Shown here: positions 26,849 to 36,403 of the stretch, piece by piece
Layout: every line of letters starts with the position of its first letter
How positions within the stretch are numbered: the first letter of the stretch is position 1
Assembly: GCA_030627235.1 (NCBI GenBank)
Contig: DAOUSL010000004.1
Coordinates: 1-64,000 of the forward strand
Direction: 5' to 3'
DNA from: Thioploca sp.
GTDB taxonomy: Bacteria; Pseudomonadota; Gammaproteobacteria; Beggiatoales; Beggiatoaceae
DNA: 64,000 bases
The notes under the pieces: generated by a model
Seen by the model: only the letters and a program-made list of their open reading frames with translations
What the model was told of the DNA's origin: nothing
Database searches by the model: none
Made by a program: the position numbers and the translations under genes

Positions 26849-28977
26849 TCACAAATCCCTCTTCCCCAATTCCTCCAATTCCCCATCCCGCAAATGATAG
26901 CCAGTTTTGTCAATCAATCGTTTGGCTATTTCATATTCTTCATGAGCTGGTTTATTTAGGTCAAGATTTAAATTACCCCGCAACAAAGCAGCATCTACAG
27001 CATAAAGTTCCATGCCACAACGGTCGATTATTTCTTGGGCTTCTTCGAGGTCGGTTTGGGCTTGGGGAAAATCCTGTTGGTGGAGGTGAAATTTGGCTCG
27101 TTCTAATAGAAATTCTGGCATAAAATTGATTTTTCCTGCTTTACGAATCCCGGCCACAGCTTGATCAAATTCCTCTCTTGCTTCTTCAAAACGATTTAGG
27201 GCAAATAATGCACGGGCTATTGTTAGGTGATTATTAGCAATATCAAGAAGATTACGGCTACCATTCAATACTATTTTCAAAGCATACTGCCCCGCTCCAA
27301 AACCTTCTCACATTCCGCTGTATCTGTTGCTAAATCTAACAACAAGGCACAATATTGACTACCTGGCAATGAATACAACTTAGGGTATTCATTGCCATTC
27401 ACATTGAATTTTCTCAGTTAGTTCAAACTGTTCTAATGCAGACGCTAAATTTCCCTGTCGGTGCAGAACTGTGGCAAGTCCACTATTATTTACCATTTGT
27501 TGAAACTGATCATCTGTCCGTTCTGCAAATTCAATCGCTTGCTGGGCTACTTGTTTGGCTTTAGTCAGTTGACCAATTGGTAACAGTAAATCTACCAGAT
27601 TTTGGGCAGCTTTGGCTGCATCTTCCCAATCTTCTAATTTTTCACAAAGTTTTAAATGTGCTCGTCTCGGTTCAACGGCTTCTGCTAGTCGTCCTAATGA
27701 CATCAGATAAAATGAAGCTTCTGACAATAACCAAGCTTGATTTGCTTCCGATAAACCACTACTGACCGGTTGTTCCCAACCTTTAGGAAAGAACGCAGCA
27801 ATGGCGGTTAAATCTTGGGCATAAGCACCGAGTTTTTTTAGACTGTAATATTCATCACCTCGTTTAATACGTTCCCAATATACATCAAAATCAGCTTTAT
27901 AATATTCACCAGCCAAACAACCATGCTTCACCGCCCGATACAACGGCTCTAATTCTTGCAAAGTATCCGGATGCTTTTTATCTGGAACAGTTTGAAAATA
28001 TTCAAATAATACTAAATGAGCTTGTTGCCAAATGGCCGGATTTTGGGTTTTTAATATATCGCCAAAATAATTGCGTACTAACGGATGCGTGTCATAACCA
28101 TTATCTTTTTCCAACAACAAACCAATATCCTGTAAATCAATCAGCATAGCTTGCCAATCTAATTCATTGAAATCAGCCAATGATTTTGCAATTTCAGCCT
28201 TATCAAGCAATGCTTTCAATTCACCTTGACCCATTGGACGATCAAACAAACCCAATAAATTCAAAAAACAACGCTCAGGTGTATCGCTTGTCCAAAAATC
28301 AATATAAAACTGCATTACTCGCTCGGCATGATGAACCTCTGGTTTACCCTTTGAATGGCGTAATTTGAGTAAAGTTGGCAATTTAATATGTTGATTCACA
28401 TCACCCTTATAATACCTTACCAAAAAATTGCCCAACAACACCAAAACCAACGCATGACCACCATAAGCCTTCACCGCAGTCTCAAGCTCCGACTTTAAAC
28501 CCTCAACCCCCAAAGATTGCAACAATGCCACTCCATCATCAACCAACAAATTATCCAATTTCAACGGTTGATAACTGACACTATTATCTAATTCCAGCAA
28601 AGGCTGCCGAGAACTCACGATAACTAAAGAATATGCCCCCAAACCATGACTTATAATATCCCGCAACAAAGCCGCTAATCCAAAATCCTTAAACCGTCCT
28701 CCATCAACCACAACCGAATTTTGCAACGGCTCTACCCCATCCAACACTAAAATTGATGGATGATTCCGTAAAAGTTCCGCCAGCTTCCTACCTTTAACTT
28801 CCAAAGGCAGACCTGTCAGGTTTCCAAAACCTGACAGGTCTTCTTGTCTTGCAAAAAATGGCAACGCTGCCTCAAAAAACTGAGTAGAAGAGGTCTGCGT
28901 ATCATGGTCCCCTGACTATAAAACGACCAACCAATTTAGCAGCAGGTTTCGGCAAGTGGTAAATATTAATTGTTTTT
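26849..28977 (-). pseudogene. Decayed STAND NTPase with TPR repeats (NB-ARC-like)
   Basis: Pieces in three frames add up to one gene. Just after the palindrome at 28978, one frame reads INIYHLPKPAAKLVGR, the usual entry to an NB-ARC-type ATPase. Within a few bases another frame reads GWSFYSQGT, so the P-loop segment in between is missing. A one-base shift near 28903 then leads to DTQTSSTQFFEAALPFF and the 491-residue stretch 27389-28864. That stretch has Walker B ILVLDGVEPL, a winged-helix-like part and TPR helices. A TGA at 27389 and a shift give EYPKLYSLPGSQYCALLLDL, and a further shift near 27280 leads to the TPR tail 26849-27280. With no P-loop it cannot be a working NTPase. Such proteins often act in conflict or signalling systems. 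Confidence 0.85.
28809..28841. repeat. ACCTGTCAGGT palindrome, copy 2, inside coding sequence
   Basis: AGACCTGTCAGG and CCTGACAGGTCT arms around TTTCCAAAA. It is read in frame by the NTPase remnant as EDLSGFGNLTGL, so the insertion by itself did not stop translation. Confidence 0.9.
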
Positions 28978-29010
28978 AGACCTGTCAGGTTTTAAAAACC
29001 TGACAGGTCT
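28978..29010. repeat. ACCTGTCAGGT palindrome, copy 3, creating a stop codon
   Basis: AGACCTGTCAGG and CCTGACAGGTCT arms around a T/A centre. Read on the minus strand it gives DLSGF followed by TAA, which ends the TIR-like reading frame and cuts it off from the NTPase module downstream. Confidence 0.9.
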
Positions 29011-29465
29011 TTTTTTATATAACGCTCCAATTCCGACCAAAACTGTAAATGTAAATCTTCAGTAGTTTTATAATTAGTAGGAAAATGCCCCAAATTCCAC
29101 AATTTATCCCAAAATTTAACCAAACTCTCCTGCTTGTCATCAGTTTCCTTAAAATAAGTAAACATTAATGGCTTATCATTTTTATTAAAACTATCCCAAG
29201 CCGTATCAAACTCCCCCTCAGTATACTTTCCAACCTTAGTAAAAAATAATCCCACAAATATATCACAAGTTAGAATCACCTTATTATACTTATCCTGCAA
29301 GCTAATTTTCGACATAGAATTACTGATGCTATTTTCCCATGCAATAACATCAATAAACACGTTCTTCCAAGCTTTACAACGCTGATAAATAAAACTCTCA
29401 AATTGGCGACGTTCCTTTTCCAATTCTTCCGACGAAGCTAAAAAAATAGTTATAGTTTTTTTCAT
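28992..29465 (-). CDS. TIR/DUF4062-like N-terminal domain, now a separate truncated protein
   Basis: The start is the ATG at 29465, preceded by TATGGGGAAATT; an upstream TTG is unlikely. The 157-residue product begins MKKTITIFLASSEELEKERR, a pattern seen at the N-terminus of TIR-like or DUF4062-like signalling proteins fused to STAND NTPases. It continues with FIDVIAWENSIS, CDIFVGLFFTKVGKYTEGEF and PLMFTYFK, consistent with an alternating alpha/beta flavodoxin-like fold. The frame ends inside a palindromic repeat (KKDLSGF then stop). I infer that it was once the front domain of the NTPase-TPR protein that follows. Whether the free domain is active is unknown. Confidence 0.7.
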   Translation of the reverse strand: MKKTITIFLASSEELEKERRQFESFIYQRCKAWKNVFIDVIAWENSISNSMSKISLQDKYNKVILTCDIFVGLFFTKVGKYTEGEFDTAWDSFNKNDKPLMFTYFKETDDKQESLVKFWDKLWNLGHFPTNYKTTEDLHLQFWSELERYIKKDLSGF

Positions 29466-29481
29466 AATTTCCCCATAAACC

Positions 29482-29521
29482 GGAGTGCAAATTTTAATTT
29501 GCAAAATGAATTTTGCACTCC
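29482..29521. repeat. GGAGTGCAAA palindrome
   Basis: Arms GGAGTGCAAA and TTTGCACTCC around a TTTGCAAAATGAA-type centre, placed between the TIR-like and RipA-like genes. One partial relative (TTGCAAAATAAATTTTGCAC, then TCC) lies at 60595-60617. Confidence 0.75.
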
Positions 29522-29528
29522 TATAAAT

Positions 29529-30051
29529 CTACAAATAACTCACACCAACTTTTACAAACACCGCCAAATTCAACACAAAAAATATCCAAGGAATCTTAGT
29601 TTCTATATTAGTAAACGGCTGATAAACTCTAGTATTCTCACCACGTTCCCCAACTTCCCACTCAGCATCATAAGGAGCAATCGGCAAATGTTGTTCAATA
29701 TGATGAATCACCTTAAACTTAGCCGAATTTAGTTGCCCATAAGAACGTAACAACCTATACCAAACAATACAAAGAATCATCCCTAAGACACTAATAATCA
29801 AATAAAAAATCATTAGTTTGACTAGAATCAACTCCTAATTTAGCCCCCAAATAAACCCCAAACTGCACATAACCAAGCACCGCAATAACAGCACTGTTAA
29901 TAGTCAGAAAAAACGAATTAGTATTATGCCGCCGACTACTAATCCTATCCGCCATTTCCACATACAGCTTATATATTTCCAAATAATGAGCTTGATAATT
30001 ATCACCATACCTATCTACACTAACTTTAAACAATTTTTCATCAATATTCAT
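29529..30051 (-). pseudogene. RipA-like small membrane protein, frameshifted
   Basis: Two overlapping frames join into one protein of about 173 residues. The first (29791-30051) begins MNIDEKLFKVSVDRYGDNYQ and holds IYKLYVEMADRISSRRHNTNSFFLTINSAVIAVLGY, then ends shortly after QTNDF. The second supplies YLIISVLGMILCIVWYRLLRSYGQLNSAKFKVIHHIE and a last hydrophobic segment (IPWIFFVLNLAVFVKVG). Dropping one base from a run of six A (29804-29809, plus strand) restores a single frame across NDF-YLII. The pattern matches what is commonly named the RipA family octameric membrane protein, a family I recall beside TIR/NTPase genes; naming is tentative. A good ribosome-binding site (AAGGTAAT) precedes the ATG at 30051. 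The shift could be real, phase-variable or a sequencing error. Confidence 0.7.
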
Positions 30052-30114
30052 AATATTACCTTGTTAAGTTCGTAAGAACCTTTTAAAAAATTATTTAGAA
30101 TTCTAAATATACTC

Positions 30115-30171
30115 GACTATCAAGATGTAGAGACAAGGCATGCCTTGTCTCTACAAGAAAACTTGATAGTC
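30115..30171. repeat. Nested palindrome GTAGAGACAAGGCATGCC...
   Basis: A perfect 28-bp inner palindrome (30127-30154, centre GGCATGCC) is framed by a second inverted pair GACTATCAA / TTGATAGTC. It lies in the 522-bp gap between the RipA-like pseudogene and the V-ATPase subunit gene. Confidence 0.85.
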
Positions 30172-30265
30172 AAGATATAGCAGTTGTAGCACAGACCTTA
30201 ATGATATACAATTTAATATTATTGAAAAATACCTACCATTGCCATCAGCAGATTGATAGTAAATC

Positions 30266-30369
30266 AGTTCCACCGATTTCATCGGTGGCTATTCACATTT
30301 AACCTCTTCGAGGTTTATTAACCCCAACAGGGTGGAACATGAATAGCCATAGGTGAAACCTATGGAACT
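30266..30369. mobile_element. MITE-like palindromic element with GTTCCACC ends
   Basis: About 104 bp. The left arm AGTTCCACCGATTTCATCGG, then TGGCTATTCA, is matched by the inverse of the right arm (TGAATAGCCATAGG, then TGAAACCTATGGAACT). Differences between the arms are compensated within local hairpins. The centre contains CTCTTCGAGG. No coding capacity. The remaining bases of the gap up to 30573 show nothing further. Confidence 0.7.
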
Positions 30370-30573
30370 ATGGAACTCCGAATCTTTATCTTAAATCCTA
30401 TGCTATAATTAAATTTATGGAATATACATACTTACCGAATAATTCTTTAAATACGAATAATATGTGTATTAATACGGCTTACGAGTTGAAGAAATCGTAA
30501 AAAAATAATATACTCAAGACCAAGAGATATTTATTCAAAATATGATAGCTTTACAAATGATATAAATAAAATT

Positions 30574-32439
30574 ATGTTCAAACCATTGTCAATGCGATAT
30601 ATTTCCCTCAAAATATTAACTGAGGATGCTCCTGTAATAGCCCAATTATTAGCCAATTGTGGCATGTTTAATCCTGAAATAAATGAACAATTGTCAGAAC
30701 AACCAGGAAAAGATTATCGCAACTTATTTAATCAAGCTAAAACTCGTTTGCATAAGATTATGGCATATGTATCCTTTACTGAGCCTACGACAAATATTTT
30801 ACGACCAACATCCATTGGTGAATTACAAAAAAATAATAAAAAATTAGGCGAAATTTGGATACAATTATCTGAATTAGAAGAACAATTACATAAAATAAAT
30901 GAAAAAGAAAATAGTTTAAAGAATTTATTAGAAACTTTAACTATCTTCAAGAATTTAGATATAAATTTAGCTTTATTTCAAAAATCAGCCAAATTTTTAA
31001 ACTTACATATTGGTACAATCCCATTAGAAAATATTGAACAATGTCAAGAAGCAATTGGATTAGCAGAACATTTACTGGATATTTTTCACCGTGATGAAAA
31101 TATAGCCTATTTTGTAGTTGCTGGCCCTTTAACTCAACAAGATAAAGTTAAAGCTATTTTAGAACATGCCGATTTTCAAACATTAAATATACCAGAACAA
31201 TTTCATTCTCATCCACAACAAGTACATGCTGATTTAACTATTCAACTACAGCAATTACAAGCACAAACTAAAACTATAAATAATAATATCCAAGCATTAA
31301 TTCTTAAAAATAAAGATTTTTTACAACAAATCTATCAAAATTTAAATAATGCTTCTGCTTATGCCGAATTAAGTGAAACTATTAGAGGTCAAGGAAGATT
31401 AGCTTTAATCGAAGGTTGGATTCCTAAAACTGATGTGACAACTTTAGAAGCAACTTTAACTGAAAAATTAGCTTCTCCATTTGTATTTAGTAGCCGCAAA
31501 CCAACTCCAGCAGAATATCGACAAGTACCATCATTAATACGCCATCATCCTTATTTAGCTCCATTTGCAGATTTAGTAAACAATTATGGTACACCTCGTT
31601 ACGGTGAATTTGATCCAACTTTATTATTTACTGCTACTTTTATCTTAATGTTTGGTAGCATGTTTGGTGATGTTGGACATGGAGCTTTAATTGTTGGAGC
31701 TGGCTTGTATTGGCGAACTAAATTTACTCCATTTTTCCTAGCTGCTGGAACTTCTTCTATAATATTTGGTTTTTTATACGGCAGTATTTTCGGCTTTGAG
31801 GAAGTTGTCATGCCAGCTTTATGGTTGTCACCAATTCATAATCCGAATATAATGTTAGAAATTGCTTTATATTGGGGTTGTGGTTTTGTGTTGCTGGCAA
31901 CTATGATAACTGTGGTTAATCGTTGGCGAGAAGGAAACTATGCTGCTGCGTTATTAAATAATACTGGAATAGCTGGTATCTGTCTGTACATAGGAGGATT
32001 TATCGCTATTAAGCAGTGGATGCAAACCGATAATTTTTCCACCGATCAACAGCTATTTATAGCAATACCATTGTTAATAATTTTGAGTTACAAATGGTAT
32101 GAAAACAAAATGCCATTGGCAGAACGAATTTTAGTAACTTTGATTGAAGGATTAGAATCATTACTCAATTATTTGGCCAATACCTTATCATTTTTAAGAG
32201 TTGCCGCTTTTAGCCTTAACCACGCAGCGTTAGCTATAGCAGTGTTTACCTTGGCTGGAATGATGGGAAGCCCAGCTGATTGGTTAGTAATTATTTTGGG
32301 TAATTTATTTATCGTGATACTGGAAGGGGCTATTGTTACCATTCAAGTTCTAAGATTAGAATATTATGAGGGATTTTCTCGTTTTTTTAGTGGGGATGGT
32401 AGAGAATTTAAACCTTTAACTTCTAAGATTTTAAACTGA
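30574..32439 (+). CDS. V-type ATPase subunit I (a-subunit of the membrane sector)
   Basis: Subunit I/a forms the stator half-channel of V/A-type rotary ATPases and connects to the proteolipid ring. The 621-residue protein has an N-terminal cytoplasmic half (about 1-330) with long helices (QLSELEEQLHKINEKENSLK). The C-terminal half has seven or so membrane helices, starting at LLFTATFILMFGSMFGDVGHGALIV (about 350-375), and contains ESLLNYLANTLSFLRVAAFSLNHAAL, the region with the ion-path residues. The protein ends near the conserved FYRGF-like motif (YYEGFSRFF). No other V-ATPase gene is nearby, so it is an orphan in this window; accA follows 130 bp on. Confidence 0.9.
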   Translation: MFKPLSMRYISLKILTEDAPVIAQLLANCGMFNPEINEQLSEQPGKDYRNLFNQAKTRLHKIMAYVSFTEPTTNILRPTSIGELQKNNKKLGEIWIQLSELEEQLHKINEKENSLKNLLETLTIFKNLDINLALFQKSAKFLNLHIGTIPLENIEQCQEAIGLAEHLLDIFHRDENIAYFVVAGPLTQQDKVKAILEHADFQTLNIPEQFHSHPQQVHADLTIQLQQLQAQTKTINNNIQALILKNKDFLQQIYQNLNNASAYAELSETIRGQGRLALIEGWIPKTDVTTLEATLTEKLASPFVFSSRKPTPAEYRQVPSLIRHHPYLAPFADLVNNYGTPRYGEFDPTLLFTATFILMFGSMFGDVGHGALIVGAGLYWRTKFTPFFLAAGTSSIIFGFLYGSIFGFEEVVMPALWLSPIHNPNIMLEIALYWGCGFVLLATMITVVNRWREGNYAAALLNNTGIAGICLYIGGFIAIKQWMQTDNFSTDQQLFIAIPLLIILSYKWYENKMPLAERILVTLIEGLESLLNYLANTLSFLRVAAFSLNHAALAIAVFTLAGMMGSPADWLVIILGNLFIVILEGAIVTIQVLRLEYYEGFSRFFSGDGREFKPLTSKILN

Positions 32440-32568
32440 TGGATAATATTTATAATAACTTATAATTTGATTAAAATTAATCGATTACCATCTATTAAAA
32501 TACATATTATAAAACTACTTTATAACTAAAAATTGGATTTATTCTAACCTAGATTCTTAACAGATTAT

Positions 32569-33531
32569 ATGAATTTAAATTTTCTTGATTTTGAACAACC
32601 TATTGCTGAATTAGAAGCTAAAATTGATGAATTACGCTATGTTGATGGTGATAATGAAATTAACATTAGTGATGAAATAGCTCGTCTGCAAATTAAATGT
32701 GAAGAGCTAACTCGTAAAATTTTTTCTAATTTATCAGCTTGGCAAATATCCCAATTATCTCGTCATCCTAGACGACCATATTTGCTTGATTATATTGAAC
32801 TGATTTTTACTGATTTTGAAGAATTACATGGTGATCGAGCTTTTGCTGATGATTTAGCTATGGTTGGTGGTTTAGCTAGATTAAAAGGTAAGTCAGTAAT
32901 GGTAATTGGTCATCAAAAAGGGCGAGATACCAAAGATAAAATCCAACGAAATTTTGGAATGCCACGGCCAGAAGGCTATAGGAAAGCTTTACGATTGATG
33001 CAAATGGCCGAACGGTTTAAAATTCCAATTCTTACTTTTATTGATACTCCAGGAGCTTATCCAGGTGTAGATGCGGAAGAACGTGGACAAAGTGAAGCTA
33101 TTGCACGTAATTTGTATGTTATGGCTGGGTTAAAAACACCTATTATCTGTACTATTATTGGTGAAGGTGGTTCTGGTGGAGCATTAGGAATTGGAGTTGG
33201 TGATAAAATATGTATGTTTGAATATAGTACATATTCAGTTATTTCTCCAGAAGGTTGTGCTTCTATATTATGGAAGAGTGCTGACAAAGCTTCAGATGCA
33301 GCCGCTGCTATGAAAATGACTTCTCAACATTTAAAAGGACTTGGTTTAATCGATATTATTATTCCAGAACCTTTGGGTGGAGCTCATCAAAATATTAAAA
33401 TGATGGCAGATAATTTAAGCTCTGTACTACATGAAAATTTAGAAGAACTGAACCAAAAAAGTAATGACGAACTAGTTCAGAGTCGTTATCAGAAATTTAT
33501 GGAATTTGGAACATTTGATGAAGGTAATTAA
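32569..33531 (+). CDS. accA: Acetyl-CoA carboxylase carboxyltransferase subunit alpha
   Basis: AccA pairs with AccD to transfer carboxyl from biotin to acetyl-CoA, the first step of fatty acid synthesis. The 320-residue protein begins [21 protein letters not shown] and has [12 protein letters not shown] and [53 protein letters not shown] and [15 protein letters not shown] form the oxyanion hole region. Length and motifs are canonical. It is monocistronic or loosely grouped with hisF 85 bp downstream. Confidence 0.97.
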   Translation: MNLNFLDFEQPIAELEAKIDELRYVDGDNEINISDEIARLQIKCEELTRKIFSNLSAWQISQLSRHPRRPYLLDYIELIFTDFEELHGDRAFADDLAMVGGLARLKGKSVMVIGHQKGRDTKDKIQRNFGMPRPEGYRKALRLMQMAERFKIPILTFIDTPGAYPGVDAEERGQSEAIARNLYVMAGLKTPIICTIIGEGGSGGALGIGVGDKICMFEYSTYSVISPEGCASILWKSADKASDAAAAMKMTSQHLKGLGLIDIIIPEPLGGAHQNIKMMADNLSSVLHENLEELNQKSNDELVQSRYQKFMEFGTFDEGN

Positions 33532-33616
33532 TATCTCAATTAAGCAATCTCTTTGGTTGAAACATAAATTTTCTAAAACCATTTTTTTCATATAGTTAAA
33601 CTTTAAATATATAATT

Positions 33617-34378
33617 ATGTTAGCTAAAAGAATTATTCCATGTCTTGATGTTGATGCTGGTCGAGTTGTTAAAGGTGTCAAATTTGTAAATATCCGGGAT
33701 GCTGGTGATCCGGTTGAAATTGCTAAACGTTATGATGAGCAAGGGGCGGATGAGGTGACTTTTTTAGACATCACGGCTAGTTCTGATAACCGGAATACCA
33801 TGATACATGTTGTAGAAGAAGTTGCTAGCCAAGTATTCATTCCATTAACAGTTGGTGGTGGAATTCGAGAATTAGCTGATATTAGACGAATGCTGAATGC
33901 TGGGGCTGATAAAGTAGCTATCAATACGGCTGCTATCTTTAATCCTGAGTTTGTTCAAGAAGCTACAGCTCATTTTGGTTCTCAATGTATTGTAGTAGCC
34001 ATTGATGCAAAACAGGTTGATGATACTCCACGTTGGGAAATTTTTACTCATGGAGGACGTAAAGCAACTGGAATAAATGCTGTAGAATGGGCTAAAAAAA
34101 TGACTGATTTTGGAGCTGGGGAAATTCTGCTTACTAGTATGGATCGTGATGGTACTAGAAATGGATTTGATTTAAATTTAACTCGGACTATTAGTGAATC
34201 AGTTCGAGTTCCGGTGATTGCATCTGGTGGAGTTGGAACGTTAGAACATTTAGCGGAAGGAGTTATCAAAGGTAAAGCAGATGCAGTATTAGCAGCTAGT
34301 ATCTTTCATTTTGGAGAATATACTATCACTGAAGCAAAACAAGTTATGGCGGCTAGAGGTATTGAAGTTCGCTTATAA
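33617..34378 (+). CDS. hisF: Imidazole glycerol phosphate synthase subunit HisF
   Basis: HisF is the cyclase half of IGP synthase, converting PRFAR plus ammonia from HisH to IGP and AICAR in histidine synthesis. The 253-residue TIM barrel starts [20 protein letters not shown], with catalytic Asp11 in CLDVD. It continues with [24 protein letters not shown], the second catalytic Asp in [10 protein letters not shown], and IASGGVG. hisH and the other his genes are not in this window, so hisF is dispersed here. Confidence 0.97.
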   Translation: MLAKRIIPCLDVDAGRVVKGVKFVNIRDAGDPVEIAKRYDEQGADEVTFLDITASSDNRNTMIHVVEEVASQVFIPLTVGGGIRELADIRRMLNAGADKVAINTAAIFNPEFVQEATAHFGSQCIVVAIDAKQVDDTPRWEIFTHGGRKATGINAVEWAKKMTDFGAGEILLTSMDRDGTRNGFDLNLTRTISESVRVPVIASGGVGTLEHLAEGVIKGKADAVLAASIFHFGEYTITEAKQVMAARGIEVRL

Positions 34379-34387
34379 ATTAAATCG

Positions 34388-34422
34388 GTAGATGGAAGTT
34401 AGAAAATTGTTCCACTTCCATC
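34388..34422. terminator. Weak hairpin after hisF
   Basis: A GATGGAAGT / ACTTCCATC stem with a 13-base loop lies about 10 bp after the hisF stop. It has no T run behind it, so its role as terminator is uncertain. The rest of the gap to 34636, between convergent hisF and the kinase gene, holds nothing recognisable. Confidence 0.4.
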
Positions 34423-34636
34423 ACCATCGTCATAAATACTTTTATACTAGGAGTGCCAAAACTAGTTAACAGTAGTATAACTTTTTAAAAACATGAGTGA
34501 ATCTTTATAATAATATACTAGAAATAATCATGCCATTTTAGAATAAGTTTATTATTCAGCATGTTATGCTAGTATTGAGTAATTTAGTTAATAACTATTG
34601 TGTTATATAACCCACTTCTGAGTTTTTTATAGTAAA

Positions 34637-36325
34637 TTATTTAGTAAAATATAAATATAACAATATCAAATTGCTAATAGCAAAAAATATAGTCGTGCGT
34701 TTCCAAAATGTTATTGGATTACGTTCTCGTAAAGGAAGTGAACGAGGATGAGAAAGGTCGTATAAAAATTCTGATAATGTTTCATAACGTCTAGTTGGAT
34801 AAGGATTAACCGCTTTCTTTAGAGAACTATCTAACCATAGTGGCAAGTCTTGATTATAACGGCAAGCTGAAATATATTTCAATTTATTCGGATCCATTTT
34901 AGGATCATCACCATAAGGCAATTTGTTGGTCATCATCTCATAAGCAATCACTCCTAAAGAAAAAATATCAGAGCGGGTAGTACCAGTATGACCTTGAAAA
35001 TATTCTGGAGCAGTATAATTGCGAGTTCCTAATAAATTAATCCTTTCAATTGGTGTACTAATTTCTTCAAGACCAGCAATTTTAGTAGAACCAAAGTCAA
35101 TCAACTTAATAGTTCCATGTTTATCAACCATGATATTTTCTGGTTTTAAATCTTGATGTAGCATTTCCATCCGATGGAATGCACGTAAACCAGAAGCAAT
35201 TTGTTCAATAATAGCTCTCACTTCACTCAATGGTGGTTGAGTATTCTCTTCCATCCACTCTCGTAAAGTATGACCTTGAATATGCTCAGAAACATAGTAT
35301 AAACACTGACGATGCCGTTTATGTTCATAAACTTTCATCACATGCGGGTGAGTCAAACGTTTACCAATCCATTCCTCATGCAAAAATCTATCAATATAAC
35401 CTGGATCGTCATCGTAATTAATAGAAGGAGTTTTTAATACGACTTGTTTCTGAGTTTCCTCATCTAAGGCTAAATATACTTGAGTACGATTACTTGCATA
35501 AAGTTCTCGTAATATATGATAACCATCTAAGCGCATACCCTGCGATAATGGTGGAGGAAAAGGTAATTCAGTTAATTTTTTATAAACTGCGTTAGGGTCT
35601 TGAGTTGGTAAGCCATCAATTCTTACTATTTGACAAGTTAAATTATCAGGACTTTCATTGGCAAAAGCGGTTGAAACTATTTTTTGGCAGGCTTTTTCTA
35701 AATCTGGTAAATTTTCATGAATGATATCAACAATGACTTCACTACTAACATATTCATGAACTCCATCTGTAGTAAACAGAAATAAGTCGTCTACATCTAT
35801 GCTAGTGCTACTATAATCTATATCTAGGTGTAATTCAATTCCCATCGCCCTAGACAGGTATTCTTGCCCTTGTGCCACCCTAACATGATGATCCTTAGTT
35901 AAACAGTTTAGTTCTTTGCCTCTTAAATGCTGAATTCGTGAATCACCAATATGGAATACATGACCAGTATTTGATTTGATAATCAAGGCACTAAAGGTAG
36001 TAACTAAACCTTTATTCGTTCCATATAAATGATAACCTTGTCCATATAACCAACGATTAAGAGCAGTAAGAATTTTTTGAGCAGCAGTTTTTACACTCCA
36101 AGATTCTGGAGTACTAAAATAATCATTAAGGAAACCTTTAACACTATATTCACTAGCTTTATCTCCTGCTTCACTACTACTTACTCCGTCAGCAATTACA
36201 GCTGCTATTCCTTTAGTAGTTAGCAACGGCTCAGGTGGTGTCATCACCCCAAAAGAGTCTTGATTTTTAGCTTTACGTCCTGCTTCTGAATAGCTACCAG
36301 TTGTAATTGAAAGTGTGCTTGGCAT
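34637..36325 (-). CDS. Fused PP2C phosphatase and Ser/Thr protein kinase, membrane anchored
   Basis: A 562-residue bifunctional regulator. The N-terminal PP2C domain (about 1-240) has the metal-binding aspartates in IADGVSSSEAGDKAS, HIGDSRIQHLRG, LFTTDGVHEYV and ESPDNLTCQIV. The eukaryotic-type kinase domain (about 265-525) has the ATP lysine in VVLKTPS and the catalytic loop HQDLKPENIM (about 388-397). Its HRD arginine is replaced by Gln, a change seen in non-RD kinases. It also has DFGS and GTRNYTAPEYF. The last 25 residues form one membrane helix. The enzyme could reversibly phosphorylate a shared target. It follows narK in the same direction with a palindrome between, an arrangement seen in other proteobacteria, so a link to nitrate uptake is likely. 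Confidence 0.93.
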   Translation of the reverse strand: MPSTLSITTGSYSEAGRKAKNQDSFGVMTPPEPLLTTKGIAAVIADGVSSSEAGDKASEYSVKGFLNDYFSTPESWSVKTAAQKILTALNRWLYGQGYHLYGTNKGLVTTFSALIIKSNTGHVFHIGDSRIQHLRGKELNCLTKDHHVRVAQGQEYLSRAMGIELHLDIDYSSTSIDVDDLFLFTTDGVHEYVSSEVIVDIIHENLPDLEKACQKIVSTAFANESPDNLTCQIVRIDGLPTQDPNAVYKKLTELPFPPPLSQGMRLDGYHILRELYASNRTQVYLALDEETQKQVVLKTPSINYDDDPGYIDRFLHEEWIGKRLTHPHVMKVYEHKRHRQCLYYVSEHIQGHTLREWMEENTQPPLSEVRAIIEQIASGLRAFHRMEMLHQDLKPENIMVDKHGTIKLIDFGSTKIAGLEEISTPIERINLLGTRNYTAPEYFQGHTGTTRSDIFSLGVIAYEMMTNKLPYGDDPKMDPNKLKYISACRYNQDLPLWLDSSLKKAVNPYPTRRYETLSEFLYDLSHPRSLPLRERNPITFWKRTTIFFAISNLILLYLYFTK

Positions 36326-36350
36326 AGTGAGGAATAAGTATTGATAAAAT

Positions 36351-36370
36351 GGTGGGCAAATTTGCCCACC
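36351..36370. terminator. Perfect 20-bp palindrome between narK and the phosphatase-kinase
   Basis: GGTGGGCAAATTTGCCCACC lies 33 bp beyond the narK stop. On the minus strand ATTTTATC follows, so it may terminate most narK transcripts and leave the kinase gene at a lower level. It could equally stabilise the narK 3' end. Confidence 0.65.
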
Positions 36371-36403
36371 TGTTAAAGAACCATAATTAGTTCTTTTACA
36401 TTA

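Noticed and set aside
27389-28864. 491-residue frame as an intact NTPase gene
   Set aside because: It starts at a TTG within a conserved segment, lacks a P-loop, has an in-frame TAG about 50 bp upstream, and its neighbours continue the same protein in other frames.
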